From Streptomyces sp. CG4 (GTDB taxonomy: Bacteria > Actinomycetota > Actinomycetes > Streptomycetales > Streptomycetaceae): 64,000 nucleotides of DNA. Below are positions 1 through 9,139 of this stretch, piece after piece. Position 1 is the first letter of the stretch, and every line of letters starts with the position of its first letter. The stretch is taken from NCBI RefSeq assembly GCF_041080655.1, contig NZ_CP163525.1, positions 4,836,001-4,900,000 on the forward strand, given 5' to 3'. The notes below the pieces were generated by a model. It searched no databases, was not told the origin of the DNA, and saw nothing but the letters and a program-made list of their open reading frames with translations. The translations under genes were made by a program, and so were the position numbers.

Positions 1-693
1 GACGATCTGCAGGAGACCGCGCGTCTCGTGGAGAAGGCAGGGCGTCGCGTCGTTACGCACAAGGCTGACGTACGCGACCGTGCGGCGCTGCGCGCCGCCA
101 TCGACGCGGGCGTGGCGGAACTCGGGCGGCTCGACATCGTCATCCCCAATGCCGGTATTCTTCCCATCGGTGCCGGCCGCCCCATCACGGCTTGGGCCGA
201 GACCGTCGACATCAACCTGTCCGGCGCCATCAACACGATGCACGCGGCGCTGCCTCACCTCGGAGAAGGTGCGTCCGTCGTCGTCATCGGCTCGATCGTG
301 GGGCTCCAGCCGGGGCACGGCGACGTGTCTCAGGCCGGACCCGGTTTCGCCGGCTACCGCTTCGCGAAGCACTCGCTCGTCGAGTACGTCAACACGCTCT
401 CCCAGCTGCTCGCCGCCCAGCACATCCGGGTCAACGCCGTCCACCCGACGAACGTCGCGACGGAGATGCTCCTCAACGACGCGGTGTACCAGGCGTTCCT
501 GCCCGACAAGGAGTCCCCGACGCTGCAGGACGCGATGCCGGTCTTCACCGGGATCCAGGCGATGCCGATCCCCTACGTCGCCCCGGACGACGTCTCGCAC
601 GCCGTGGTGTACCTGGCCTCGGACGAATCGCGCTATGTCACCGGCCTGCATCTCAAGATAGATGGCGGCGCCCAGGTCAAACTCGGCCTGTGA
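1..693 (+). CDS. Mycofactocin-type short-chain dehydrogenase/reductase, 5' end outside window
   Basis: NAD(P)-dependent oxidoreductase of the classical SDR fold. The reading frame is open from base 1, so the N-terminal Rossmann glycine motif lies upstream; 230 residues remain. Visible are NAG (residues about 51-53), the catalytic Ser in GSIVG, and the YxxxK pair Tyr119/Lys123 (YRFAK). The C-terminal part (MPIPYVAPDDVSHAV, then SDESRYVTG) resembles the SDR subfamily that works with the redox peptide mycofactocin and holds its nicotinamide non-exchangeably; that assignment is from family knowledge. It is followed 52 nt downstream by the O-methyltransferase and probably belongs to the glycosylated-metabolite cluster, acting on the aglycone or a sugar. 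An ordinary SDR is the alternative. Confidence 0.85.
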   Translation, partial: DDLQETARLVEKAGRRVVTHKADVRDRAALRAAIDAGVAELGRLDIVIPNAGILPIGAGRPITAWAETVDINLSGAINTMHAALPHLGEGASVVVIGSIVGLQPGHGDVSQAGPGFAGYRFAKHSLVEYVNTLSQLLAAQHIRVNAVHPTNVATEMLLNDAVYQAFLPDKESPTLQDAMPVFTGIQAMPIPYVAPDDVSHAVVYLASDESRYVTGLHLKIDGGAQVKLGL

Positions 694-745
694 CATCGCA
701 GCACGTCAACGGCGGGCAACCGAGCGGAATTTAGAAAAGGACCTC

Positions 746-1519
746 ATGAGCGAGAAGCAGTTCACCGACCCGAATATTGTGCCGCACGAGTCGGAGCAGG
801 AGCGTTATGTCCGTGAGCAGCTCACCAAGCTGTTCTCGGAGAGCCCAATTCCCCCGAAATACCTGATCGACAACTTGCCCGTGTATCTTCGGCGTCACCA
901 GCTCGCCGATTTGCTCAGCATGGACGCCCTGTACCGCATGCTGCCCGAGGTCCCGGGCACGATCATGGAGTTCGGTGTCCTGCACGGGCGTCATCTGGCC
1001 ACTCTCACGGCGTTGCGCGCCATCTACGAGCCGTACAACTCCCTGCGCCGCATCGTCGGCTTCGACACGTTCACCGGATTCCCCGATATCGAGGACGTGG
1101 ACCGCGTCAGTACCAGCGCGGTGCCGGGCCGGTTCGCGGTGCCCGACGGCGAGGTGGACCACCTGCGCCAGGTGCTCGCTGCCCACGAAGCCGGTGAGCC
1201 CTTCGGCCACACGCAGCGTACCTTCGTGGTGCAGGGCGACGTGCGGGAGACCGTGCCGCAGTACCTGGCCGAGAACCCGGAGACCATCATCGCGATGGCC
1301 TACTTCGACCTCGACCTCTACCAGCCGACCAAGGAACTCCTCGAAGCCATCAAGCCGTACCTGACCAAGGGCAGCATCCTGGCGTTCGACGAGCTGAGCC
1401 ACCCCAAGTGGCCCGGCGAAACCACCGCTCTGCGTGAGGTGCTCGGCCTCGACTACGGGTCCCTGCGCCAGCTGGCCCCCCGTGAGTCGCCGGTGATCTA
1501 CATGAAGTGGGGTGAGTGA
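746..1519 (+). CDS. TylF/MycF-family sugar O-methyltransferase
   Basis: SAM-dependent, metal-dependent O-methyltransferase of the TylF/MycF family, 257 residues, the usual length. The family methylates sugar hydroxyls of macrolides and related glycosides in the cytoplasm. The SAM-binding segment is IMEFGVLHGRH, and the metal-binding acidic motif is YFDLDLYQP (around residues 186-194), followed by a second acidic motif in AFDELSH. The ATG at 746 follows AAAGGACCTC at good spacing; an upstream in-frame extension has no ribosome site. With the deoxysugar genes to the right it probably installs a methyl ether on the sugar; which hydroxyl is not visible from sequence. Confidence 0.85.
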   Translation: MSEKQFTDPNIVPHESEQERYVREQLTKLFSESPIPPKYLIDNLPVYLRRHQLADLLSMDALYRMLPEVPGTIMEFGVLHGRHLATLTALRAIYEPYNSLRRIVGFDTFTGFPDIEDVDRVSTSAVPGRFAVPDGEVDHLRQVLAAHEAGEPFGHTQRTFVVQGDVRETVPQYLAENPETIIAMAYFDLDLYQPTKELLEAIKPYLTKGSILAFDELSHPKWPGETTALREVLGLDYGSLRQLAPRESPVIYMKWGE

Positions 1520-1548
1520 GGCCGGAACGCCACGAGCCTTCGAGGTGC

Positions 1549-1588
1549 GGGCGGGCGCCGGCGCGGGAATGCCCGCGGGCGCCCGCCC
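1549..1588. terminator. Bidirectional hairpin between convergent genes
   Basis: Arms GGGCGGGCGCC (1549-1559) and GGCGCCCGCCC (1578-1588) are perfectly complementary over 11 bp, with a second GCGGG/CCCGC stem inside the loop. It lies between the stop of the O-methyltransferase and the stop of the facing DUF1707 gene. There is no T-run, which is common for Streptomyces terminators. Confidence 0.55.
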
Positions 1589-1592
1589 CGGC

Positions 1593-2246
1593 TCAGGCCT
1601 CGAGCGCCGGCTGGTCCGTACCGGGCTCGGCGGGAATCGGCTGAGGGGCCCGACGCGCGATCCCCACACCACCCCAGAACGTGAAGCCGGTGACGATCAC
1701 GCGGGGAGCGGTCGGATCCACAGCAGCGGGCGCCGGGGTACCGAAGCCGCCCATCAGTGAGAAACCGCGGGACACCACATCCACCCCTGGAGGGACGATG
1801 ACCTGCATGCCTCCCATGATCGCGAAGCAGCGCAAGACAGTCTCCCGGCTCTCGAAGTCGGCGTCCCGCAAGTCGATCTGACCGCCACCGCAGAACGCCA
1901 GAGCCCGAAAGCGCCGACCCACGGTCCACCGTCCGACACGGCGGAAGCCGCCGAGGAAGCCGAGGGCGCCGGACGACGTCCGCCGGCCCCCGATCCGGGA
2001 GCCCCACTCGTTCACCGGACGGTGGGACACCACCCCGGAGCACGGCGCGGGCAGGTCGCTGGTGAGCGAGTTCAGATCGGCATAGACACGAGCCTGGTAG
2101 GCCCGTTCCAGCCGCTCCTCGAATTCGTCCATGCCCAGCCGTCCCTCGGCAACAGCCTCCCGCAGCAGCTCCGCCACGTGCTCCCGGTCGGCATCCGACA
2201 CCCGCAGGGCACGCTCGCCCTCCGGCTTCGACGACTCCACCGTCAT
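1593..2246 (-). CDS. DUF1707 protein with a LiaF-like C-terminal domain
   Basis: 217 residues. Residues 15-65 carry the DUF1707 pattern typical of actinobacteria (RVSDADREHVAELLREA, then GRLGMDEFEERLERAY). The C-terminal half has the glycine-rich repeats of the YvqF/LiaF cell-wall response domain (IMGGMQVIVP, LMGGFG, FWGGVGI). There are no clear membrane segments. The function of the family is unknown; a role in envelope stress is inferred from LiaF. The ATG at 2246 has GAGG seven bases upstream; an in-frame GTG two codons earlier is possible. It is probably a bystander to the glycoside cluster. Confidence 0.75.
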   Translation of the reverse strand: MTVESSKPEGERALRVSDADREHVAELLREAVAEGRLGMDEFEERLERAYQARVYADLNSLTSDLPAPCSGVVSHRPVNEWGSRIGGRRTSSGALGFLGGFRRVGRWTVGRRFRALAFCGGGQIDLRDADFESRETVLRCFAIMGGMQVIVPPGVDVVSRGFSLMGGFGTPAPAAVDPTAPRVIVTGFTFWGGVGIARRAPQPIPAEPGTDQPALEA

Positions 2247-2322
2247 GTCCACACCTCAATCGCTCGGATAGGCCGTCGCCGTACCTTCCTGGGCTACGGA
2301 GACTGCTCTTCGGCGCCTCCGA

Positions 2323-4968
2323 TCAGGCACCTTCCACGCACTTCAACTGCAGGTCAGCCGGCAGATCCTGCCTTCTGCTGATTCTCAGCTTCCGGTACAC
2401 CCTCGTCAGGTGCTGCTCCACCGTACTCACGGTCACCCACAGCTGAGCGGATATCTCCCGGTTGGTATACCCCTGTGCGGCGAGCGTCGCCACCCGCTGC
2501 TCGGACTCGCTCAACCTCGCTCCCCGGTCGTCGCGCCGGACCTGACGGGGAACGAGCGCACCGGGCTGGGACGCCACGGCCAGAGCGGGCAGAATCTCCT
2601 CCTGTAAACCCATGGCGCCGCACGCCTGGGCAAGGTTCCAGGCACTTCGATTGAGGGAATCGGCCCGGCCCCGCTCCCCCCGCGTCTGCAGAAGACGCCC
2701 CAGGTCGGCCATGGCCCTGGCCTGTTGCAGCCGGTCTCCCGCGCGCTGCAGTTCCTCGACGGCCTGTTCGAGCAGGGACTGCTGCTGCTCAGGGGTGGCC
2801 GCCATGGCCGCGCGGAGGCGCAGGGACTCCCCGCGCAGTCGGGGGTGGCAGCCGTCGGGCATGGCGAGCTGCTGCTCGATCAGTCTCTCGGCCTGCGCGG
2901 TCTCGCCCAGCTTGATCAGCGCCTCGGCCGCGTCGGTGCGCCAGGGCAGAGCGAGCGGCCGGTCCATGTCCCAGGCCTTGAGGAGGCGACCGGCGTCGAG
3001 GAACTCGTGCAGGGCTGCTGCCGTCTGTCCCAGCGCCATCAGGTGCTGCCCGTGGGCGTACAGGTAGCCCGGCCGGAAGACCGTGTCGCACAGCAGTTCT
3101 GATGCGAGTGCGTCGAGCATCCGGGCGACTTCGACGTGGCTGCCCATGCTGGTGCGGGCCCGGATGAGGAGCGTGTGCGCGGCACCGGCGAACACCGACC
3201 GGCAGCCGTCGGACAGAGCTTCCTTGGCCTGGGTCGCGTATCGCTCGGCCCCGGGCAGGTCGCCCAGGCGCAACAGCGCCTCACCGTGCAGTGTGGCGAA
3301 CAACGCGACCCAGCCCGGCGCGTCACGCTCCTCGGCCGTCTCGGAGAGCCGCAGGCACCAGGCGGATACCCGGTCCAACTGGTCCGACAGCATGAGGGCA
3401 CGCAGTGCCTGGACGATGGGCAGCACGGTGTACTCCGACAGCGTGCTGGCCTCGAGGAAGCGTTCGTGGGCGGCAGGGTCCGCGCCGATCTGCTCCGGCA
3501 TACCCCATAGCACGGCTCCGTCGTGCCGTGCCGCGATGTCGTAGGCACCGTCCGCGTCGCCGAGCCGACCGGCCAGCTGATCGCTCACGTCACGTGCTTC
3601 GGCGATGCGACCCTGTGCCTTCAGCAGGCGTGCCAGTACGTCCATGCGACCCGTCGACAGCACGCCCTCGCCGACCATGCGCAGCGGAGCCGCCAGGTGT
3701 CGTTCGGCGATATTGGGCGCGAACCGCCAGGTGATGGCGGCGAGCCGGAGGTCTATCGCCGCGCATAGACCCGGGTCCTGACTGGCTTTCCGCGCCAGCT
3801 CGAAGAAACGAGCCGCCTGCCGGGGCTTGTCCTCGTCGACCAGCCGCTCCGCATGCTCGCGCAGCAGGTCGGCTGCCCAGGGAAGATCCGGCCAGGCCTG
3901 GTCTTCCGCGTAGGACGCCTCCAGGTGCCGTACGACATCGCCGATCGGCGCGCCGGTCCGGTGCAGCAGCGATGCGTAGTCCCTGTGCAACCGAGCCTGG
4001 GCTACGGGATCCATGGCCTCGAGGACGAACCGGGCCAGGCGCGGGTGGCGGTATCGAAGGCCCACGATGATGCCGGTCGCGTTCAACGCATCGAGCGCTT
4101 GGGTGACCGTGGTGACGGGCAACCCCAGCAGATGGGCCACGTTCTCCGGCTCCGGAACGTCCTGCAGCACGGCATAGGCGCAGGCCACTTCCTTCGCCGC
4201 GTAGCCACTGCGCCGCAAACAGGTCAGCACGGCCCTCGCGAATCTCGTCCCCGCCCAGGGCACGGGATCGGAGTGGGCCGCCGGGTCGGCGTCGCACAGT
4301 TCGTCCAGAAGGGTCTTGACCAACAGCGGGTTGCCGCCGGCGGCTTCGCGCAACTCCCGTGGCATGGCGCCGATTCCGGCGAGATCGGGGTTCCGCCGCA
4401 GGAGATCGTCGACCTCGTCGGTGTTCATCTGCTCCAGGACGATCCGCTCGATGTCGCTCCTGGAGAGCGCGCTGTCGATCGATGCGGGGTACGGCCTGTC
4501 GAAGTAGGGCGACCTGGTCATCACCAGGAGGACTCGCTCCCGCCCGCCACGCGTCAGAGCGCCGAGGTACTGGAGCGACGCCTCATCGGCATGGTGCATA
4601 TCGTCGATGCAGAAGATCACGGGCCGTCGCCGGCTCAGTACGTCGATCTGTGCGCAGAACTCATGCACGCCCGCAAGGATCTGAGGATCGGAGGCCACGG
4701 ACGCGAAGTCGTCCAGCAGGCCTTCGCGCACACCGACCAGCAGTTGCCGCAGAGTACTGAAGGGGATGTCCCGTTCAGCAGCCGAGCAGACCGTGGAGAG
4801 GACCAGCGCGTCGAGCGAGGCGGCGACACGCTCCGCCTGCTGCAGCAACGCGCTCTTGCCATGTCCGGCGGCCCCCTCGATAAGGACGATCCCCGCCCGC
4901 CGGGCGAGGGAATCGACCATGGCTGCCTCAACTTTATTACCTCCAGTACGGAACTCAAGAATTGCCAT
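2323..4968 (-). CDS. LAL-family (LuxR, ATP-binding) transcriptional regulator
   Basis: Large regulator of 881 residues. It has an N-terminal STAND ATPase with Walker A GAAGHGKS (residues 32-39) and Walker B VIFCIDDMHHAD (about 116-127). A long TPR-like helical middle follows, and the last 65 residues form a LuxR-type HTH (LSESEQRVATLAAQGYTNREISAQL, then STVEQHL). LAL proteins are usually pathway-specific activators of polyketide clusters. The ATG at 4968 is preceded by GGGGAACGGT; two upstream in-frame starts lack ribosome sites. The segment before Walker A is shorter than in many LALs. It faces away from the first glycosyltransferase across a 1 kb gap and is the likely activator of the sugar/glycosyltransferase genes. 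Confidence 0.88.
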   Translation of the reverse strand: MAILEFRTGGNKVEAAMVDSLARRAGIVLIEGAAGHGKSALLQQAERVAASLDALVLSTVCSAAERDIPFSTLRQLLVGVREGLLDDFASVASDPQILAGVHEFCAQIDVLSRRRPVIFCIDDMHHADEASLQYLGALTRGGRERVLLVMTRSPYFDRPYPASIDSALSRSDIERIVLEQMNTDEVDDLLRRNPDLAGIGAMPRELREAAGGNPLLVKTLLDELCDADPAAHSDPVPWAGTRFARAVLTCLRRSGYAAKEVACAYAVLQDVPEPENVAHLLGLPVTTVTQALDALNATGIIVGLRYRHPRLARFVLEAMDPVAQARLHRDYASLLHRTGAPIGDVVRHLEASYAEDQAWPDLPWAADLLREHAERLVDEDKPRQAARFFELARKASQDPGLCAAIDLRLAAITWRFAPNIAERHLAAPLRMVGEGVLSTGRMDVLARLLKAQGRIAEARDVSDQLAGRLGDADGAYDIAARHDGAVLWGMPEQIGADPAAHERFLEASTLSEYTVLPIVQALRALMLSDQLDRVSAWCLRLSETAEERDAPGWVALFATLHGEALLRLGDLPGAERYATQAKEALSDGCRSVFAGAAHTLLIRARTSMGSHVEVARMLDALASELLCDTVFRPGYLYAHGQHLMALGQTAAALHEFLDAGRLLKAWDMDRPLALPWRTDAAEALIKLGETAQAERLIEQQLAMPDGCHPRLRGESLRLRAAMAATPEQQQSLLEQAVEELQRAGDRLQQARAMADLGRLLQTRGERGRADSLNRSAWNLAQACGAMGLQEEILPALAVASQPGALVPRQVRRDDRGARLSESEQRVATLAAQGYTNREISAQLWVTVSTVEQHLTRVYRKLRISRRQDLPADLQLKCVEGA

Positions 4969-6021
4969 ACCGTTCCCCGTTAATTCGATACGAATCTTCA
5001 TGCAGAACAGCACGATTCGGCGACTCCACAGGGGGAATCTGGTCAGAATGCCCCCAGAAGGGCCGATCAGGCTGACTCGACGGGGTAGCGGATCATCGAC
5101 CGATCAAACCTCACAGCCATCTCACAGCCCCCCAGTCGAGAGATGTTCTGGAACCTCAACTACGCCAACCAGGCGTGCTGGCGATGCTATAGGAGTCCCG
5201 CAGGCACTTCAACCGCTGATAGGAAGGCAACCCCTAGCCTCCAGACGGCTGGGAGTGTACATCACACGCAGCAAGTTTATGGCGCACTCAGAGTTACTTC
5301 CGCGGCGGGCCGATGCTCCCTACAAGCAAAGGGGGCGAGGGTCAGACCTCCACGACGAGCCCCACTTCGAGCAGGTCCTCCACCCAGCAGCCGAGCTTGA
5401 CGCGAACCCAGAGCGCGTCCTGCGACCACAGGCGTCCCAACTCATGCGCCGTGGCACCGAGCCGCCAAGCGTTGCATTGCAGAGTGATCCACATCACCGC
5501 ACCACCAGGACCGCAGATGAAAGCCACCTCACCGCGGCGCAGCGTCAGCGAGCCATCGCTTTCCACGGAAGCGACGACACCGGGAGCAGGGCGGACATTC
5601 CGCCAGAGATCGTCGCTTTTCATATGCAATCTTCCATCGAGGCTACAGCGCCGAAGGCCACCCCCCAGAGGCCGATCCGCAACTAGTTACGGTGGGTACC
5701 CAATACCTCACCCTTTGATTACCCCCGCAGTCAAGTTAATCCGTCCGCAAGTTCCTCGGTTTAGCGGGTCAGCCCGACACAAACATCGAGTTCCGGACAG
5801 TGTCCCGGGGAAATTCGCCGCCGGCCCCCGCCCACCGTCCACCCACCCCAGAAAGGCATGCTAGGGGTATGGCGACGGCTGCCCCCACCGGTAGCTTCAC
5901 CGCGTATTCATCTTGCACTCCGCACCGAGGCGGACGCAAAGTCCGGGCCAAGTCATTCGGCGCATCTTCGAGAGGTTACGCGCCGTTCCCGAACTTCCCC
6001 ATCCACGAGATTGGACACCGC
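4969..6021. other. 1 kb gap between regulator and glycosyltransferase
   Basis: This gap should hold the promoters of the LAL regulator (leftward) and of the glycosyltransferase (rightward). Apart from the small minus-strand gene at 5342-5623 there is no convincing coding sequence. AACCCCTAGCC near 5230 and CTAGGGG near 5865 recall the CCCCTATC repeats upstream of the glycosyltransferase at 15223-16449, but the matches are short. The remaining open frames are GC-driven shadows. Confidence 0.4.
5342..5623 (-). CDS. Small PqqD-like protein (tentative)
   Basis: 93 residues. The start ATG at 5623 has GGAAG seven bases upstream. The pattern NVRPAPGVVASVESDGSLTL near the N-terminus, a central GEVAFICGPGGAVMW and a C-terminal WVEDLLEVGLVVEV resembles PqqD-type peptide-binding (RRE) proteins, which open with RPGV, have a D/G-rich strand and end with an LxxxGLV helix. 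The match is by eye and weak. No radical SAM or peptidase partner is adjacent. An unrelated hypothetical protein is the alternative. Confidence 0.35.
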   Translation of the reverse strand: MKSDDLWRNVRPAPGVVASVESDGSLTLRRGEVAFICGPGGAVMWITLQCNAWRLGATAHELGRLWSQDALWVRVKLGCWVEDLLEVGLVVEV

Positions 6022-7224
6022 ATGGCGCAGCACTTTCTCTTCCTGGTCATTCCCGACCATGGGCACATCCTTCCCAATCTGGCCGTCGTGGAAGAACTGA
6101 CCCGTCGTGGACACCGGGTCACCTTCGTCACCGGCGAGGAGGTGTCCGCACCCGTCAGCGCCGCTGGGGCCACTGTGCTGCCGTACGCGTCCGAATATCG
6201 CTCGCTGAACCACTTCGAGAGCGTCAACGAGGACCTGGGCTCCCGCATGCTCACCCTGCTCATCGACGAGAGCGCGGCCATGCTCCGCACCGTCGAGGCA
6301 GCCTTGGACGGCGACCGTCCGGATGTGGTCGTCTATGACTTCGCCACCTCTCACGCCGGCCGCATCCTGGAGCGGAAGTGGGGGCTGCCGGCCGTCCAGC
6401 TCTGTCCCGCTTTCGCGCAGAACGAGAAGTTCTCCTTCGCCTCCGGTTTCGACGAGTCGGACACGGGTGGTGTGGCCGACTACGCGGCTCCGCCGGTCAT
6501 GGTGGAGGCGATCAACAAGCTGGTGGCCGAGCACGGACTCGACGTCCCGTTTCACGAGTTCTTCCTGAGCATCGCCAAATCGAACCTCGTCTTTCTGCCC
6601 AAGGAATTCCAGATTCACGGCGAGAGCTTCGACGGGCGGTTCTCATTCGTCGGCCCGTGCATCAGCGACCGGAGCTTCCTCGGGGAATGGCAGCCGCCGA
6701 CCAGTGAGATGCCCGTGGTCCTGGTGTCGCTCGGTGCAACGTTCAGCGACGCGACCGGCTTCTTCGACGCCTGCATCAAGGCCTTCGCCGACGCATCCTT
6801 TCACGTCGTCCTCACCCTGGGCAGCAGCATGGACCCGGCGGCGCTGGGCGATTTGCCGTCCAACATCGAGGCGCACCGCTGGGTGTCGCACGTCGCCGTC
6901 CTCGAACACGCCAAGGCGTTCGTCACGCATGGCGGCATGGGCAGCGTGATGGACTCGCTCAGCGCCGGAGTGCCCATGGTCATGGTTCCGCACAGCCCCC
7001 TGGACCGTCCCACGGGGCGCCGGGTGACCGACCTCGGGCTCGGTGAGGTGATCGCGCCGGAGGACCTCACCGCTGAGGGACTGCGCGACGCTGTGGTCAA
7101 GCTGCTCTCCGACACGGAGACGTCGGCGCGGGCGCGTGGGATGCAGGACCCCGTTCGCCGGGCGGGCGGCGCCGTTCGCGCAGCCGATGTCCTGGAGCAG
7201 TCCGCCGCCGCCTCACGCGGTTGA
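6022..7224 (+). CDS. Macrolide-type (GT1/MGT) glycosyltransferase
   Basis: Inverting GT-B glycosyltransferase of the OleD/EryCIII-like MGT group, 400 residues. It starts with the typical acceptor-side strand (FLFLVIPDHGHILPNLAVV, catalytic His in DHGH) and has the donor-binding motif THGGMGSV around residues 302-309. It would move a TDP-deoxysugar onto the aglycone or onto a first sugar. It is transcribed rightward, away from the sugar operon, and meets that operon's last gene at a strong hairpin. The ATG at 6022 was chosen because the protein begins there with the conserved MxxHxLFL strand; the upstream extension is low-complexity. Its acceptor cannot be told from sequence. Confidence 0.88.
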   Translation: MAQHFLFLVIPDHGHILPNLAVVEELTRRGHRVTFVTGEEVSAPVSAAGATVLPYASEYRSLNHFESVNEDLGSRMLTLLIDESAAMLRTVEAALDGDRPDVVVYDFATSHAGRILERKWGLPAVQLCPAFAQNEKFSFASGFDESDTGGVADYAAPPVMVEAINKLVAEHGLDVPFHEFFLSIAKSNLVFLPKEFQIHGESFDGRFSFVGPCISDRSFLGEWQPPTSEMPVVLVSLGATFSDATGFFDACIKAFADASFHVVLTLGSSMDPAALGDLPSNIEAHRWVSHVAVLEHAKAFVTHGGMGSVMDSLSAGVPMVMVPHSPLDRPTGRRVTDLGLGEVIAPEDLTAEGLRDAVVKLLSDTETSARARGMQDPVRRAGGAVRAADVLEQSAAASRG

Positions 7225-7247
7225 GATCGGGCCACACCCACGCGACA

Positions 7248-7289
7248 GGGCCTGTGGCCACCACCGGAGCAGGTGGTGGCCACGGGTCC
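7248..7289. terminator. 18-bp hairpin between convergent genes
   Basis: Arms 7248-7265 and 7272-7289 pair over 18 bp with two G-T wobbles around a six-base loop; the core is GTGGCCACCACC with GGTGGTGGCCAC. It lies between the glycosyltransferase stop at 7224 and the facing ketoreductase stop at 7335, so it can end transcription from both sides. Confidence 0.75.
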
Positions 7290-7334
7290 ATGCGCACGGG
7301 TGCGGCGCAGCCGGCCGACGGGCCCGAGCCGGGG

Positions 7335-8081
7335 TCAGTAGCAGGGCACGTACCGGTCAAGGAGACGATCGAGATGGCCGTCACCGCCCAGTCCGTCGAT
7401 CAGGGGCAACTCGGGCAGCAGCTTGCGCAGCTTGTCCACGGAGACCAGGGTGCGCTGCCGGACACCGTCGACCGTCTCGTGCACGGCGGTGCGGCCCAGC
7501 CGCCGTTCGACGCCCCGCACGATGTCCTCGACCGCGGACGGTGTCCCGCTGGCGACGTTCACGATCTCGTCCCGCACGTTGGCGGTCAGCAGGCCGTCCA
7601 GTACGGTCACGAGATCCACGACGTCCAGCAGATCCCGGTGCGCTCCCCGGTGTACCCGCACCCGACCGGACCTGATCTGGTCCACCAGCGCCGGCAGCAA
7701 CTGGTGCGGACGCTGGCCGGCGCCCATCAGGTGGCTGGGCCGCAGTACCAGCCAGCGGGCGCCGGACTCCGCGACGACCTCCTCGACCTGGCGCTTGTGC
7801 CGACCGTAACGGGAGTCGGACAGCTCGGCGGCGTCCTCGCCCGCCGGCACATCTGTCGTCCCGTACATCGACGAGGAGGCGGTGGAGAAGAGCACCACGG
7901 TCCGGCCTGTGCGGTGGCAGCGGCGCGCCGTTTCGTCCACAAGCTTCCGTTCCCGCTCGAACTCCGTTTCCGCGGTGGCGTGAGTCGTCGACACGCCGGC
8001 TGCCAGAACGGTCACGTACGCATGCCGGTCCGCAACGGCGGCGAGATTGCGGGCGAGGAAACCGCGGCCTACGACCTCCAT
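7335..8081 (-). CDS. NAD-dependent epimerase/dehydratase-like sugar ketoreductase
   Basis: 248 residues of the extended SDR fold. It has an N-terminal VVGRGFLARN nucleotide loop, shorter than usual, a catalytic-type Ser/Thr stretch STASSSMYG and the YxxxK pair in YGRHK. Such proteins in deoxysugar clusters reduce the 4-keto group of the TDP-sugar at the end of the pathway. It is the last gene of the sugar operon (13892 down to 7335) and overlaps the Gfo/Idh gene by 13 nt. With a second reductase of this type at 12366-13301, one may be an epimerase or may serve a second sugar. Confidence 0.7.
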   Translation of the reverse strand: MEVVGRGFLARNLAAVADRHAYVTVLAAGVSTTHATAETEFERERKLVDETARRCHRTGRTVVLFSTASSSMYGTTDVPAGEDAAELSDSRYGRHKRQVEEVVAESGARWLVLRPSHLMGAGQRPHQLLPALVDQIRSGRVRVHRGAHRDLLDVVDLVTVLDGLLTANVRDEIVNVASGTPSAVEDIVRGVERRLGRTAVHETVDGVRQRTLVSVDKLRKLLPELPLIDGLGGDGHLDRLLDRYVPCY

Positions 8082-9139
8082 CGGTCCACCGCCCTGCCGG
8101 ACCCGACCTGCCCGGGCTCCCGCTCTCCGCTCGCCGCGCGCGCCATGCGGGCGATTTCGGCGGCGAGTTCCGCCGTGCGCCGTGCCCGCGCCGCCGTGAC
8201 GTCATGGTCGGGGTCCGCTCCGGACTCCTCCGTCACACGCACGGCCGCAGCGAACGCGGCCAGGCCGGCCAGGTACTGGTCCTGCGCGTCAAGTTCGGTA
8301 CGCCGCGTCCCGTCCCCGTCCTCCACTCGCAGGGTCGGCACCTCGGTAGGGCCTACCGCGAAGGCGCGTTCGGTGCCCAGGCGCCCGGCACTGCCCCACA
8401 CCTCGTACTCCGCTCCGTAGCGGTGCTGGAATCCGAACGTCAGCACCGCGGTGACACCGTCCGCCCGGCGCAACAACGCGCTGCCCCCGACATCGACGCC
8501 ATGATGGGAATCCCACCGCAGGACGCCACCGGCCACCGTGAGATCGTCGCCCAGAAAGTACTGGGCGGCCCGGATCGGATATACCCCGGCGTCCAGGAGC
8601 GCTCCTCCCCCGAGGTCCGCGCGGTAGCGGATGTCGTCAGCGAGCAACGGGGGAATGCAGAACGAACTACTGAAGTGCCGGATCTGTCCGATACATCCCT
8701 GCGCGACGAGGTCCCTGGCCGTCCGGTGACGGACGTGGTGCTCGAAGGCATAGTTCTCCCGCAGCACGAGTCCGCTGTCGGCAGCGAGGTCGAACAGCTC
8801 TGCCGTGGCGTGGGGATCAGTGGTCAGCGGCTTCTCGGCCAGCACGTGTTTGCCGCTCTGCAGGGCCCGGCGGACCCAGGCGGCGTGCAGGGAGTTGGGC
8901 AGAGGTACGTAGACGGCGTCGACGTCCGGCCGAGCCAAGAGCTCCTCATGGCTCGCGTGGAAGGAGCAGCCCCACGCGGCAGCGGTCCGCTCCGCCCGCG
9001 CGGCGTCCCGACCCGCGACAGCCCCGAGACGGATGTCCGGGCAGCCGTGCAGCGCGGGCACCATCCGCCGGCCGGCGAAGGAGGACGTTCCGAGGACGCC
9101 GATGGTCAGAGGTCGTACTGTGGCGGAGTGGGCGAGCAC
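8069..9139 (-). CDS. Gfo/Idh/MocA-family NDP-hexose 3-ketoreductase
   Basis: 356 residues. The N-terminal Rossmann domain (GVLGTSSFAGRR) and the EKP motif (HVLAEKPLTTD) define the Gfo/Idh/MocA family. In deoxysugar pathways this family reduces the 3-keto group formed by the 2,3-dehydratase, and it nearly always sits next to that dehydratase, as here. The start is GTG at 9139, with AAGG seven bases upstream, inside the 3' end of the dehydratase gene (34 nt overlap). The product would be a TDP-4-keto-2,6-dideoxyhexose. Confidence 0.87.
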   Translation of the reverse strand: MLAHSATVRPLTIGVLGTSSFAGRRMVPALHGCPDIRLGAVAGRDAARAERTAAAWGCSFHASHEELLARPDVDAVYVPLPNSLHAAWVRRALQSGKHVLAEKPLTTDPHATAELFDLAADSGLVLRENYAFEHHVRHRTARDLVAQGCIGQIRHFSSSFCIPPLLADDIRYRADLGGGALLDAGVYPIRAAQYFLGDDLTVAGGVLRWDSHHGVDVGGSALLRRADGVTAVLTFGFQHRYGAEYEVWGSAGRLGTERAFAVGPTEVPTLRVEDGDGTRRTELDAQDQYLAGLAAFAAAVRVTEESGADPDHDVTAARARRTAELAAEIARMARAASGEREPGQVGSGRAVDRWRS

